Source: JAIYDJ01 sp031400505
GTDB taxonomy: Bacteria > Pseudomonadota > Alphaproteobacteria > Rhodobacterales > Rhodobacteraceae
Direction of reading: 5' to 3'
Length of the DNA stretch: 64,000 nucleotides
Assembly: GCA_031400505.1 (NCBI GenBank)
Contig: JANNPZ010000038.1
Span: 62,001-126,000, forward strand
The notes under the pieces are model-generated. The model was not told where the DNA came from, did not search any database, and worked only from the letters and a program-made list of their open reading frames with translations. The translations under genes and the position numbers were made by a program. Numbering within the stretch: position 1 is the first letter of the stretch; every line of letters begins with the position of its first letter. Positions 50,810 to 58,674 of this stretch are shown in pieces.

Positions 50810-52006
50810 TCAAGACAGCGCGAATTTCAGCAGCTTGATCGCTGCAAAGTCAGAGACGTCCCCGCCCACCCGTTTGGTTGCATAAAACAGGACATGCGGT
50901 TTGGCACTGAACGGGTCGCGCAGCACACGCAGGTCGGGTCGTTCCGCAACGGTGTAGCCTGCATTGAAATCACCAAACGCAATCGCATATGCGTTTGCGG
51001 CAATGTCGGGCATGTCTTCGCAGATCAGCACCGGATAGCCCATGAGGCGCGAAGGCTCGGCCATGGCGAGACCGTCGGACCACAAGAAGCGGCCATCTGC
51101 GTCCTTCATTTTGCGCACGGCACCAGCAGTCCGCGAGTTCATTACGAATGTTGCATTGGCGCGGTAATCTGCCCCAAGGGAATAGACCAGTGTCACGATG
51201 GAATCGACCGCGTTTGTGGTCGGAAAGTCAGCCGCAGCGCCTGACGGCACGTAGCCCAGGCTGCCCCAGGTCCATGACGCATTTGCCACTTTAGGTGGCA
51301 AAAGGAAGCCCTTCGGCTTGTCGATACCGTCACCGCTCACAAAGGCCGACGACTCTGCCCGGATAAAGCGCGTTGCGATCTTGCCGGCCAACCAACCCTC
51401 GACGTCAAAGGCGCTGTCGTCCAGCAAGCGCTGGCTCGCCTTGGGCATTGCCGACAATTCGTGCAGCCGGATCGAGATGCGCTCGATGATCGGAGTGGCG
51501 GTTTCGGTCACTGTCGCAGTTTCGCTGGCCCAGCCCGATCCCACTTCGGAACGATCAATCAGCACGTCAAACGACACCGCATCCACGTTGACCACATTGG
51601 CCACAGAACGGATCGACGATGTCGAAACCAGCAAGCTGCGGATGCGGTCCGCCGTTTGCGGATCGACAAGATAGCCACCATCTGCAGCCACCGCTGTGGA
51701 CATGGCCTTGCCCTCAAGCACCAGCCCGCGCAGGCCATCGTCGTCGCCCGACCGCAGATAGGCGTCGAATGCCTTCTTGTGCGGGACTTCGACTTCGGCA
51801 TGTGCCGAAAGCGCGGGGCGTCCATAAGTCATCGTTTTGCGATCCAGCATGGTAAGTCGCTCTTCCTGTTGTTGCAATGAAGTTCTCACATCGTCCTGAA
51901 AGCCCTTGAAAGCATTCAGAAAATCCGTCATGGCGGATTTCACTTCCGCACCCGGATGCAAGGGTCCGGGCAAACCTGCCCCGGCCCCAGAGTCTCTCTC
52001 GGTCAT
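50810..52006 (-). CDS. orfg5: GTA major capsid protein, HK97 fold
   Basis: 398 residues. An N-terminal coiled-coil scaffold (about 25-60) probably removed by the g4 protease is followed by the HK97 capsid fold: GGYLVDPQTADRIRSLLVST, VLIDRSEVGSGWASE, KASQRLLDDSAFDVEGWLAG, SGDGIDKPKGFL and VVG-type terminal strands (AYAIAFGDFNAGYTVAERP). AGGAC seven bases before the ATG. Confidence 0.96.
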   Translation of the reverse strand: MTERDSGAGAGLPGPLHPGAEVKSAMTDFLNAFKGFQDDVRTSLQQQEERLTMLDRKTMTYGRPALSAHAEVEVPHKKAFDAYLRSGDDDGLRGLVLEGKAMSTAVAADGGYLVDPQTADRIRSLLVSTSSIRSVANVVNVDAVSFDVLIDRSEVGSGWASETATVTETATPIIERISIRLHELSAMPKASQRLLDDSAFDVEGWLAGKIATRFIRAESSAFVSGDGIDKPKGFLLPPKVANASWTWGSLGYVPSGAAADFPTTNAVDSIVTLVYSLGADYRANATFVMNSRTAGAVRKMKDADGRFLWSDGLAMAEPSRLMGYPVLICEDMPDIAANAYAIAFGDFNAGYTVAERPDLRVLRDPFSAKPHVLFYATKRVGGDVSDFAAIKLLKFALS

Positions 52007-52040
52007 GTCTTACGTCCTCAGGTTGGTCGTGAAAGGCCGC

Positions 52041-52601
52041 CTACCGCCCGGCCACCAGCAAAGCGGCATCCCGCAGAACCGCCGCCACATCGCGCCATGC
52101 ATCCGGCGAGGGGTCATCGCCCTTGGCCTGCACCCGCGCCTCTTGAAGCATCGGAAAGGTCACCAACGACACCTCCCAAAGCTCCAGCTCTGCCAAGCGG
52201 CGTTGCCCCTTGCCATCGCGTTCCGCCCGAACGGTCCGATACCCGATCGACAGTCCGTCAATCGCCCCCGCCGTCAACAAGGCCGCGGCCTCGCGCCCTT
52301 TTTCAACCTCGGTCAGGATGCGCCCCTTTACCCAAAGGCCCGTGGCATCCTCGCGCACCTCGTCCCAAACGCCGATTGGCTGCGCCGGATCATGCTGCCA
52401 CAGCATCTTGACGCGTGCGCCCTTGGCCCCCAGACGGGCCAGCGACCCTTGATAGGCCCCAGGTTCCACGACGTCGCCACCCTGATCGCGCTTGCCAAAC
52501 AAGCTCGCATATCCCTCAACCAAGCAACCATCGGTCACAACCAATGCCGTCTCCGCCCGCGAGAACTTGCGTTCCGGCGCGCCCCAATCCGCATATCTCA
52601 T
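52041..52601 (-). CDS. orfg4: GTA prohead protease, HK97 family
   Basis: 186 residues. The catalytic His is in VKMLWQHDPAQPIGVW and the catalytic Ser in AIDGLSIGYRTV, with the following LELWEVSLVTFPM strand typical of the U35/S78 proteases. It matures the capsid. GAGG eight bases before the ATG; the longer open frame overlaps g3.5 and is not needed. Confidence 0.94.
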   Translation of the reverse strand: MRYADWGAPERKFSRAETALVVTDGCLVEGYASLFGKRDQGGDVVEPGAYQGSLARLGAKGARVKMLWQHDPAQPIGVWDEVREDATGLWVKGRILTEVEKGREAAALLTAGAIDGLSIGYRTVRAERDGKGQRRLAELELWEVSLVTFPMLQEARVQAKGDDPSPDAWRDVAAVLRDAALLVAGR

Positions 52602-52606
52602 CGTTT

Positions 52607-52849
52607 TCACCTCATCGCCGCCGTGATCAGTGCTTCTGCCCCTTGCGTCAGCAAAAACACTGCAACCCCGCACACTCCGACCCAGATGCGTTTTTCCATC
52701 CGCTCCAAACCGGCATCGATCAGCCCCAATCGAAATTCCAACGCGGCCCAACGCTCCTGGGCCACCCTTTCGTTCGCCTCGATCTTGGCCGAAGCGACGT
52801 CGAAACTGTCGTAGAGAAATCGCGATCCACTTTCAGCCCGCTCAGTCAT
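52607..52849 (-). CDS. orfg3.5: GTA gp3.5, small membrane protein
   Basis: 80 residues: a charged N-terminal helix with the coiled-coil-like FDVASAKIEANERVAQERWA and one C-terminal hydrophobic helix (IWVGVCGVAVFLLTQGAEAL). It matches the small gene between portal and protease in RcGTA, whose role in head formation is only partly known. Its start overlaps the portal stop by eight bases. Confidence 0.85.
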   Translation of the reverse strand: MTERAESGSRFLYDSFDVASAKIEANERVAQERWAALEFRLGLIDAGLERMEKRIWVGVCGVAVFLLTQGAEALITAAMR

Positions 52850-54026
52850 CGCCGCCCAGCGCCGGCAAGCCCAGAATGGCGCGCTTTTCTGCCGATGACA
52901 GAAATTCCGCAGCACCGACACGTGCCCATTGTTGATCGCGTTCCGCTGCCAGCGCTGGTATCTGGTCCAGGTCGGGCTTCAACTCGACCGCTTCGCCAGT
53001 AAATCCTGACAGCCAGTGCGATATTGCCGCCGTCACCCTTGCTGCCAACGGCAGCACCGTTAGCCGGTAGAACGCGCGGTTGGCTTCCTGATAGTTGGCA
53101 TAGGTGGCGTCGCCCGGAATCCCCATCAGCATCGGCGGAACACCAAAAGCGATGGCAATCTCGCGCGCCGCCGCTTCCTTGGTTTTCTGGAACTCCATGT
53201 CGCTGGGCGAAAAGCCCATCGGTTTCCAGTCCAGCCCCCCTTCCAGCAACATCGGACGTCCGGCATTTCGTGCGCCCTGATGGTGCATCTCCATCTCGTT
53301 CACCAACCGGTCGTACTGCTCTCCAGACAGCGTACCCTGGCCATCAATCCCTTTGTAAACCATTGCCCCAGATGGCCGGGCAGCGTTGTCAAGCAACGCC
53401 TTTGACCAAGAACTGGCTGATGTATGCACATCAATCGCCACAGCCGCCGCCTGCAACGGCGAAAAGCCATAGTGGTCGTCCTGTGGATGAAAGCTTTTGA
53501 TATGGCACACCGGCTGGCTTTCCGGGCTCATCGGAAATCGATGCACCCGTCCGCCAACTGTGTAGTCATAAGCCACGGGCCAACCATCCGCCCCCGGCAC
53601 CAGGCTCATGCGATCTGACCGCAAGACGTGCAACTCGCCCGGTAGCGTCCCCCCCCCCGGAACCGCCTCGACATAGGCATTCCCCGACAACATTAGATAG
53701 CCGTAGATCGCCTCGAACAACTCCGCACGGCCTTGCGCCCCATTTGGCCGCCGCACCAGATCCATGACCGGATGCTGCTCATAGCGTCGTTCGTGGTCCT
53801 GACAGATCAATGGCAAGGCCGCCGCCGCCTCTGACACGAGCTTGACGCAGCGAAAACCGATCGGATTGCCCAGAAATCCGGTCTTGCCCAAACTGACCGT
53901 GTCACGCGGACTCCACGCCGTTCGCCCAGAATTGCCCCAGGCCACAACCCGTCCGGTCGCCGAGGCCTTCTTCTCGGGCACCACGTCCGCCGCAGCGGCA
54001 CCCTTGCGCAGAAAATCGAACACCAT
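52842..54026 (-). CDS. orfg3: GTA portal protein, HK97 family
   Basis: 394 residues. Blocks of the HK97 portal family: LGNPIGFRCVKLVSEAAAAL, LFEAIYGYLMLSGNAYVE, HIKSFHPQDDHYGFSPL, SWSKALLDNAARPSG and ARVTAAISHWLSGFTGE. It forms the vertex ring through which DNA enters. GGAG nine bases before the ATG; the frame is open 22 codons further without homology. A copy of the intergenic repeat lies upstream, between it and g2. Confidence 0.95.
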   Translation of the reverse strand: MVFDFLRKGAAAADVVPEKKASATGRVVAWGNSGRTAWSPRDTVSLGKTGFLGNPIGFRCVKLVSEAAAALPLICQDHERRYEQHPVMDLVRRPNGAQGRAELFEAIYGYLMLSGNAYVEAVPGGGTLPGELHVLRSDRMSLVPGADGWPVAYDYTVGGRVHRFPMSPESQPVCHIKSFHPQDDHYGFSPLQAAAVAIDVHTSASSWSKALLDNAARPSGAMVYKGIDGQGTLSGEQYDRLVNEMEMHHQGARNAGRPMLLEGGLDWKPMGFSPSDMEFQKTKEAAAREIAIAFGVPPMLMGIPGDATYANYQEANRAFYRLTVLPLAARVTAAISHWLSGFTGEAVELKPDLDQIPALAAERDQQWARVGAAEFLSSAEKRAILGLPALGGDD

Positions 54027-54114
54027 GCCGCCAAACTCCCCGATCTGCAGGCAAAAGCCTACTGCGCCCCGACCCCATCGGATCACGGCCATCCCAAACC
54101 CCCGAAAGGGCCAT

Positions 54115-54146
54115 CATCTGTTCATAAATACCTTCGCCAGAGGCTC
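54115..54146 (-). repeat. Intergenic repeat element, copy 3, inside the GTA operon
   Basis: Minus strand GGTATTTATGAACAGATGA preceded by GAGCCTCTGGCGAA. It shares the core TATTTATGAACAGATGA with copy 1. It lies 25 bases past the g2 stop, in the same orientation relative to g2 as copy 2 is to its gene. Confidence 0.6.
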
Positions 54147-54170
54147 CTACCTCTCAGCACCGCTGCCGTC

Positions 54171-55586
54171 TCACAGCCGGCGAACTTGCGGTCTCCGAAA
54201 ACTCTCCGACGGCTCGACGATCAACTCGGTCAAGGCCCAGACCAGTGCATCCAGCCGGTCCGGGCTTCCCTTTCCGTGATATCCAGTCACCGTCATCTGG
54301 CACATTTGCTCTTCCAGCCGTCCCAAACCCCGCAAGTGCGACACCCGCCCCTGCTCATAAAGCGCCGCCACAGGCTCTGCGCGCAGCATCTTGCCCCGCG
54401 TCGCGCGCACTTGCCGGATGGCGACCAGGGGGTCGATCCCCCGGATCACCGACTGCACCATGTCGCCGCCTTGGTTTACCTCGACCACCAAACGGTCCGC
54501 CCCGTGCCGCTCCATCGCGGCCAGTGCCGCCCGCGCCCATTCGTCCGGGCTGGCACCTTGAACGCTTGCATCCTCCAGAACCACCGCACGCCAGTTCTGC
54601 GGCGCGCCTTCCGTCACCGCCCCCACCACGACGATCCCGCATTCATCCGACCCCTTGTGCGCTGTGACAGGCGGGTCAATGGCAACCACCACCCGCGCCA
54701 ATGCGGGCGCGGCATCGAGCCTGCCCCGCTCCAGCATCTCGGAATTCCACAGGGCACCGTCGATGTCGTCCAGCAAAAGCCCCTGCAACTCCTGCTGGCC
54801 CAACCGCGTCCCGGCATAGCGCGCCTGCACCTCTTCCAGGAAAGACGCTGCCAAGTAGGCCCGGTTGGCATCGGTCGGGGCATGGGTGATCACAGTGGAC
54901 GGGTTCTTCATGATCCGCTTCAAAACCGCCACATTCTGCGGCGTGGTCGTGACCACCTGGCGCGGATGGCCGCCAAGCCGCAGTGCAAACTGCAACATGT
55001 CCCAAGTTTCCTCGGCCTTCGGCCATTTCGCCAACTCGTCAACCCAGGCCGCATCGAACTGCGGACCGCGCAGACTGTCCGGGTCAAACGCCGAAAACAC
55101 CTGCGCCACCGCCCCATTCGGCCAGACCAACCGCTTGCGAGTAGCCTCCCAGACCGGGCGACGGTCGGGTGGCGAACAAGCCATGATCCCGCTGTCGCCA
55201 AACACCATGATCTCGCGTGCCTGATCAACGGTCTCGGCCACCAGCGCCACTCGCATTGACCGCCCCGCGTCTACCGGCCTTGCGCCCTCGACCTCGGCAC
55301 GTACCCATTCCGCACCGGCACGGGTCTTGCCCGCCCCGCGTCCGCCCATGATCACCCAGGTTTTCCAGGCCCCCTCGGGGGGCAACTGATGTGGCAATGC
55401 CCAGAACTCGAACAGCCAAGGCAGCGCCAGCAAGGCGTTGTCGCTCAGGCCGCCCAGAAACTCGTCAACCTGCGCCTGCGTCGCGGAGGCAAGCCAGCCT
55501 GCGCCCGATTTCATCCCGCGCGGCGTCCATGTCGAGGCAGCCGGTTCCGACATCCCCTGTGACCTGCTTGCGGAGTTTTTCGACAC
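54171..55586 (-). CDS. orfg2: GTA large terminase (packaging ATPase/nuclease)
   Basis: 471 residues if started at GTG. The ATPase has Walker A GGRGAGKTRAG and Walker B DAAWVDELAKW; the nuclease domain has VVAIDPPVTAHKGSDECG. It cuts and pumps DNA into GTA heads. The GTG has GGAGGAAC eight bases upstream, but this start lies well inside g1 (122 bases of overlap). ATGs 11 and 24 codons later are alternatives with poorer ribosome-binding sites; every possible start overlaps g1. Confidence 0.93.
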   Translation of the reverse strand: MSKNSASRSQGMSEPAASTWTPRGMKSGAGWLASATQAQVDEFLGGLSDNALLALPWLFEFWALPHQLPPEGAWKTWVIMGGRGAGKTRAGAEWVRAEVEGARPVDAGRSMRVALVAETVDQAREIMVFGDSGIMACSPPDRRPVWEATRKRLVWPNGAVAQVFSAFDPDSLRGPQFDAAWVDELAKWPKAEETWDMLQFALRLGGHPRQVVTTTPQNVAVLKRIMKNPSTVITHAPTDANRAYLAASFLEEVQARYAGTRLGQQELQGLLLDDIDGALWNSEMLERGRLDAAPALARVVVAIDPPVTAHKGSDECGIVVVGAVTEGAPQNWRAVVLEDASVQGASPDEWARAALAAMERHGADRLVVEVNQGGDMVQSVIRGIDPLVAIRQVRATRGKMLRAEPVAALYEQGRVSHLRGLGRLEEQMCQMTVTGYHGKGSPDRLDALVWALTELIVEPSESFRRPQVRRL

Positions 55587-55785
55587 GGTTCCGTTCCTCC
55601 ATCAAGGCATGGAAAGCCTGTTTCAGGTCGCGTACGGCTGTCATGGCCGCTTTGGCATCACCAAGATTGCCTTGCCGAACCGCGGCGATCGCCGCGGCAA
55701 GGTCTTCCACTGCATCCTTCAAATAGGTTTCTGTCGCCGCCAGCAGCACCGGGGCTTCGTCTCCTGCCGAAAACTTGATGCTCAT
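55465..55785 (-). CDS. orfg1: GTA gp1, small terminase-like protein
   Basis: 106 residues, nearly all helical: LLAATETYLKDAVEDLAAAIAAV, then a long coiled coil (LKQAFHALMEERNRVEKLRKQ). By position it is RcGTA g1, which acts as an unusual small terminase with the large subunit. It is the first gene of the operon. The ribosome-binding site is weak (GAGGCGGG about ten bases upstream), so its translation may be low. Confidence 0.85.
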   Translation of the reverse strand: MSIKFSAGDEAPVLLAATETYLKDAVEDLAAAIAAVRQGNLGDAKAAMTAVRDLKQAFHALMEERNRVEKLRKQVTGDVGTGCLDMDAARDEIGRRLACLRDAGAG

Positions 55786-55831
55786 TCTTGCTCAACCCGC
55801 CTCTCATGCCCTCCGCACGAGAGAAACAGAA

Positions 55832-55860
55832 AAGCGGCGCCGGGTTGTCCCGTGCCGCTT
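55832..55860 (-). terminator. Terminator-like hairpin in the GTA leader
   Basis: Outer stem AAGCGGC / GCCGCTT, inner stem CGGG / CCCG, loop TTGT, with two unpaired bases on one side and one on the other. Reading toward g1 it is followed by TTTTCTGTTTCTC. It lies between the proximal candidate promoter and g1, so GTA transcripts from either promoter must pass it. Confidence 0.6.
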
Positions 55861-55885
55861 GCCCACCTCTTCTAGCATGTCACAA

Positions 55886-55914
55886 GTGATACTTTGGACC
55901 GGGCGCAATGTCAA
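55886..55914 (-). promoter_or_regulatory. Candidate proximal GTA promoter
   Basis: Minus strand TTGACA, 17-base spacer, TATCAC. The -35 box is perfect. Predicted transcription start is near 55879, about 94 bases before the g1 ATG. Confidence 0.5.
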
Positions 55915-55954
55915 ACAAAAAACGTTCCGTATCAAAGCCTTGCGGCGCGCGGCG

Positions 55955-55970
55955 TTAAGGGCTTGTTAAC
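55955..55970. promoter_or_regulatory. CtrA-type binding site upstream of the GTA operon
   Basis: TTAAGGGCTTGTTAAC equals the full CtrA consensus TTAA-N7-TTAAC, and because a G precedes it the other strand also matches (GTTAA-N7-TTAAC). On the minus strand the downstream half-site could serve as a -35 element (TTAACG), with TTTGAT 16 bases further as a possible -10. It lies 20 bases past mltG and about 170 bases before g1. Confidence 0.65.
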
Positions 55971-55989
55971 CCGCCCCAACTCCTGCGCC

Positions 55990-57168
55990 TCAATTGCCCT
56001 GCTCGCCCGTAGCTGCATCACTTCCCTGCTGCGCCTCGATTTCTCGCCAACGCGCAACATTTTCATTGTGCGCCTCAAGCGTCTCGGCAAAGGCATGGCC
56101 GCCGGTGCCATCCGCCACAAAGAACAAATAGTCAGTGGTGTCTGGGTTCAAAGCCGCGTTGATGGCCAGTGCACCGGGGTTGGCGATAGGCGTGGGCGGC
56201 AGGCCGTCGATTACATAGGTGTTCCACGGGGTTTCGCGACGCAACTCGCTTTGCCGCAAGCCCCGCCCCAAGACGCCCTCGCCCTTGGTGACACCATAAA
56301 TCACCGTGGGGTCTGTTTGTAGCCGCATCCCTTGCCGCAACCGATTGACGAAGACGCTCGCCACCTGTTTGCGCTCTTCCGGAAGACCGGTTTCCTTTTC
56401 GACGATCGATGCCATGATCAACGCCTCTTCGGGCGTTTCATAGGGCAAACCTTCGGCGCGCACAGCCCACAGATCGGCCAGAACCCGGACCTGCGCCGCC
56501 GCCATTTCTTCCAGCAAGGCGCTGCGTTCGCTGCCCTTTTCGACCTCATAGCTGTCAGGCGCAAGCGTGCCCTCACCCGGAACTTCAGCGACTTCGCCGA
56601 CCAGAAAATCCGCTCGCTTCAGCGCTTCCTGCACCTGCCAACTGGTAACGCCCTCTGCTAGGGTCACACGCCAGCGCAGATCCGGCTCATTGACCGCATT
56701 CAGATAGACGTCCGGAACGGCGTCGACCGCCGGATCGAATTTCACCACTTCGACATAGCGGTTCGATGCCGCATCCAACTCGCGCAGCACAACGTCCGAG
56801 CCTGCCACGCCAATCCTGAAATTCACTTCCCGCCCGCAGGTCGACTGCCCACCATCCGTCAATATTTTCAAGACTTCGGCCATGCTAGACCCCGGCGGAA
56901 TCAGATAGGACCCGAACTTCAACGACCCGGCCCTGTCAGAGTAGTCGGCACCGACCCGGAACACCCGCGCATCACTGACCGCACCCTGTTCGGCCAAAAC
57001 CCGGCTGACGGCCGACAGGTTGGTGTCCCGCTCGACCCGGAAACAGATTGCCTCGGTCAATGGTCCTGTGCCGTTAAAAGCCTCACGCCCCCAAGCCAAT
57101 ATCCCCGCCGCGACCACAAGAATCACGATAAACAGTGTCAGGGCATTGGATGCGATCGATCGCCACAT
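55990..57168 (-). CDS. mltG: Endolytic murein transglycosylase
   Basis: MltG/YceG cleaves nascent glycan strands at the membrane. 392 residues: an N-terminal membrane anchor (about 5-27), the LysM-like YceG N-region, and the catalytic domain with EALIMASIVEKETGLPEER (catalytic Glu), FVNRLRQGMRLQTDPTVIYG and PWNTYVIDGLPPTPIANPG. The ATG overlaps the fabF stop by one base (TGATG), so translation is coupled to fabF. This pairing is common in alphaproteobacteria. Confidence 0.96.
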   Translation of the reverse strand: MWRSIASNALTLFIVILVVAAGILAWGREAFNGTGPLTEAICFRVERDTNLSAVSRVLAEQGAVSDARVFRVGADYSDRAGSLKFGSYLIPPGSSMAEVLKILTDGGQSTCGREVNFRIGVAGSDVVLRELDAASNRYVEVVKFDPAVDAVPDVYLNAVNEPDLRWRVTLAEGVTSWQVQEALKRADFLVGEVAEVPGEGTLAPDSYEVEKGSERSALLEEMAAAQVRVLADLWAVRAEGLPYETPEEALIMASIVEKETGLPEERKQVASVFVNRLRQGMRLQTDPTVIYGVTKGEGVLGRGLRQSELRRETPWNTYVIDGLPPTPIANPGALAINAALNPDTTDYLFFVADGTGGHAFAETLEAHNENVARWREIEAQQGSDAATGEQGN

Positions 57169-58430
57169 CAAACTGACCCCCGGCCCAGAACCAAACTGGC
57201 ATTGGTGCCGCCAAACCCAAAGGAATTGGAAAGGGCCACGTCAATTCGCCGCCGAACCGCGACATGGGGCGCAAGATCCAGCGACGTTGGCACCGCAAGG
57301 TTGTCCAGGTTGATCGTGGGTGGCGCCACCTGATCGCGAAGCGCCAGAATGCAAAAAATCGCCTCGATCGCACCTGCAGCGCCCAGCAAGTGTCCGGTGC
57401 TCGATTTGGTTGAACTCATCGTGGCCCCTTCCACCGCATTGCCCAACAATCGCTCGACCGCCGCCAGTTCGATTGTATCAGCCATCGTGCTGGTGCCATG
57501 CGCGTTGATGTAATCAACCTGATCCGCGCGCAGGCCGGCCCGCTTCAGCGCCGCATGCATGCTTCGATAGGCCCCGTCTCCATCTTCAGCCGGAGCGGTG
57601 ATGTGATAGGCATCGCCCGACATTCCATAGCCAAGAACCTCTGCATGGATGCTGGCCCCGCGTGCTTTGGCGTGTTCGTATTCCTCCAGCACGACGACTC
57701 CCGCGCCTTCCCCCATCACGAAACCGTCGCGGTCCACGTCGTAAGGGCGGCTGGCTTTGGTCGGATCGTCCGCTCGCTTGGTAGAAAGCGCCTTGCAGGC
57801 GTTGAAACCGGCCATCCCGATTTCGCTGATCGGCGACTCTGCGCCACCAGCAATCATTACATCGGCGTCGCCCCACTGAATCAAACGTGCCGCGTCGCCA
57901 ATCGCGTGCGCGCCGGTAGAGCATGCCGTCACCACCGCATGGTTTGGTCCCTTGAACCCGAACCGGATCGACACCTGCCCCGACACCAGGTTGATAAGCG
58001 AGCTTGGAATAAAGAACGGGCTGACGCGGCGCGGTCCCTTGTCCCGGATCAACAATGCCGTTTCGGAAATCGCCGACAATCCGCCAATCCCGGATCCGAT
58101 CATCACGCCCGTTGCACAACGATCAGCTTCTGTGGCGGGTTCCCAGCCGCTGTGCCGCACGGCCATCACAGCCGCCGCAACCCCGTACAAAATGAAATCA
58201 TCGACCTTGCGCTGATCCTTGGGCTCCATCCAGTGGTCTGGATTGAAGGTCCCGTCACTACCGCTGCCACGCGGCAACTCACAGGCATATTGGGTGACCA
58301 AACCACTGGCATCAAAGCGGGTAATCGGCCCTGCGCCAGATTGCCCGGCGATCAGTCTTGCCCAGGTTTCTTCGACACCGCACGCCAACGGTGTGACCAT
58401 ACCCAGACCCGTGACCACCACTCGACGCAT
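57168..58430 (-). CDS. fabF: 3-oxoacyl-[acyl-carrier-protein] synthase II
   Basis: Elongates fatty acids by Claisen condensation of malonyl-ACP with acyl-ACP. 420 residues: VVVTGLGMVTPLACG at the start, the catalytic Cys in VTACSTGAHAIG, and the two His in NAHGTSTMAD and STGHLLGAAGA, with the C-terminal SNSFGFGGTNASLV. GGGAG eight bases before the ATG fixes the start; the longer frame lacks homology. In relatives acpP usually lies just upstream; here a divergent efflux operon does. Confidence 0.97.
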   Translation of the reverse strand: MRRVVVTGLGMVTPLACGVEETWARLIAGQSGAGPITRFDASGLVTQYACELPRGSGSDGTFNPDHWMEPKDQRKVDDFILYGVAAAVMAVRHSGWEPATEADRCATGVMIGSGIGGLSAISETALLIRDKGPRRVSPFFIPSSLINLVSGQVSIRFGFKGPNHAVVTACSTGAHAIGDAARLIQWGDADVMIAGGAESPISEIGMAGFNACKALSTKRADDPTKASRPYDVDRDGFVMGEGAGVVVLEEYEHAKARGASIHAEVLGYGMSGDAYHITAPAEDGDGAYRSMHAALKRAGLRADQVDYINAHGTSTMADTIELAAVERLLGNAVEGATMSSTKSSTGHLLGAAGAIEAIFCILALRDQVAPPTINLDNLAVPTSLDLAPHVAVRRRIDVALSNSFGFGGTNASLVLGRGSV

Positions 58431-58613
58431 GCCGTTGTCTCCCTGACCGCCCCATCGGACCCTTTGCCTGATACACGCCCCATCTGGCCCGCGCAACTGA
58501 CGCAACCCGTCATGACGCGGCCCAGTTCGCGTCTGACCTGCGCAGACTGGCAATCTGAAGCGTTGTTTCTGCATGTGCAGCCAGATTTCTACGGTCAAAG
58601 CGATAGCAGCCTC

Positions 58614-58658
58614 TTGACGCTCGATATAAACTTGCTAATTGAGAAATGAACGTTCATT
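58614..58658 (+). promoter_or_regulatory. Promoter and palindromic operator of the TetR-RND operon
   Basis: TTGACG, 16-base spacer, TAATTG form a plausible promoter with transcription starting near 58648. The perfect 14-base palindrome AATGAACGTTCATT (58645-58658) covers that start, where a TetR-family repressor would block it. Confidence 0.65.
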
Positions 58659-58674
58659 CCGCTCGGAGTTGCCC

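Larger units (their letters stand above)
41848..55785 (-). mobile_element. Gene transfer agent (RcGTA-type) structural cluster
   Basis: Fourteen kilobases of tail, head and packaging genes in RcGTA order (g1, g2, g3, g3.5, g4-g10, g10.1, g11-g15), all minus strand, all open. Most junctions overlap by one to four bases. There is no integrase, repressor, lysis gene or replication module, and flanks are ordinary chromosomal genes (mltG, cysE), so this is a domesticated GTA and not an intact prophage. Known GTAs package random host DNA; regulators (gafA), head spikes and lysis genes lie elsewhere in relatives and are not in this window. Confidence 0.95.

Noticed and set aside
41848..55785. Ordinary prophage
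   Set aside because: No integrase, attachment sites, repressor, replication or lysis genes; gene order and conserved flanks fit a GTA.
55660..55807. 49-codon leader ORF starting at an ATG after GGAGGG, overlapping g1
   Set aside because: Out of frame with g1, arginine/glycine-rich, and mostly antisense to nothing but g1 itself; the SD-like match alone is not enough.
57498..58649. 383-codon plus-strand frame opposite fabF
   Set aside because: Shadow of fabF; composition is not protein-like and it runs through the TetR promoter.
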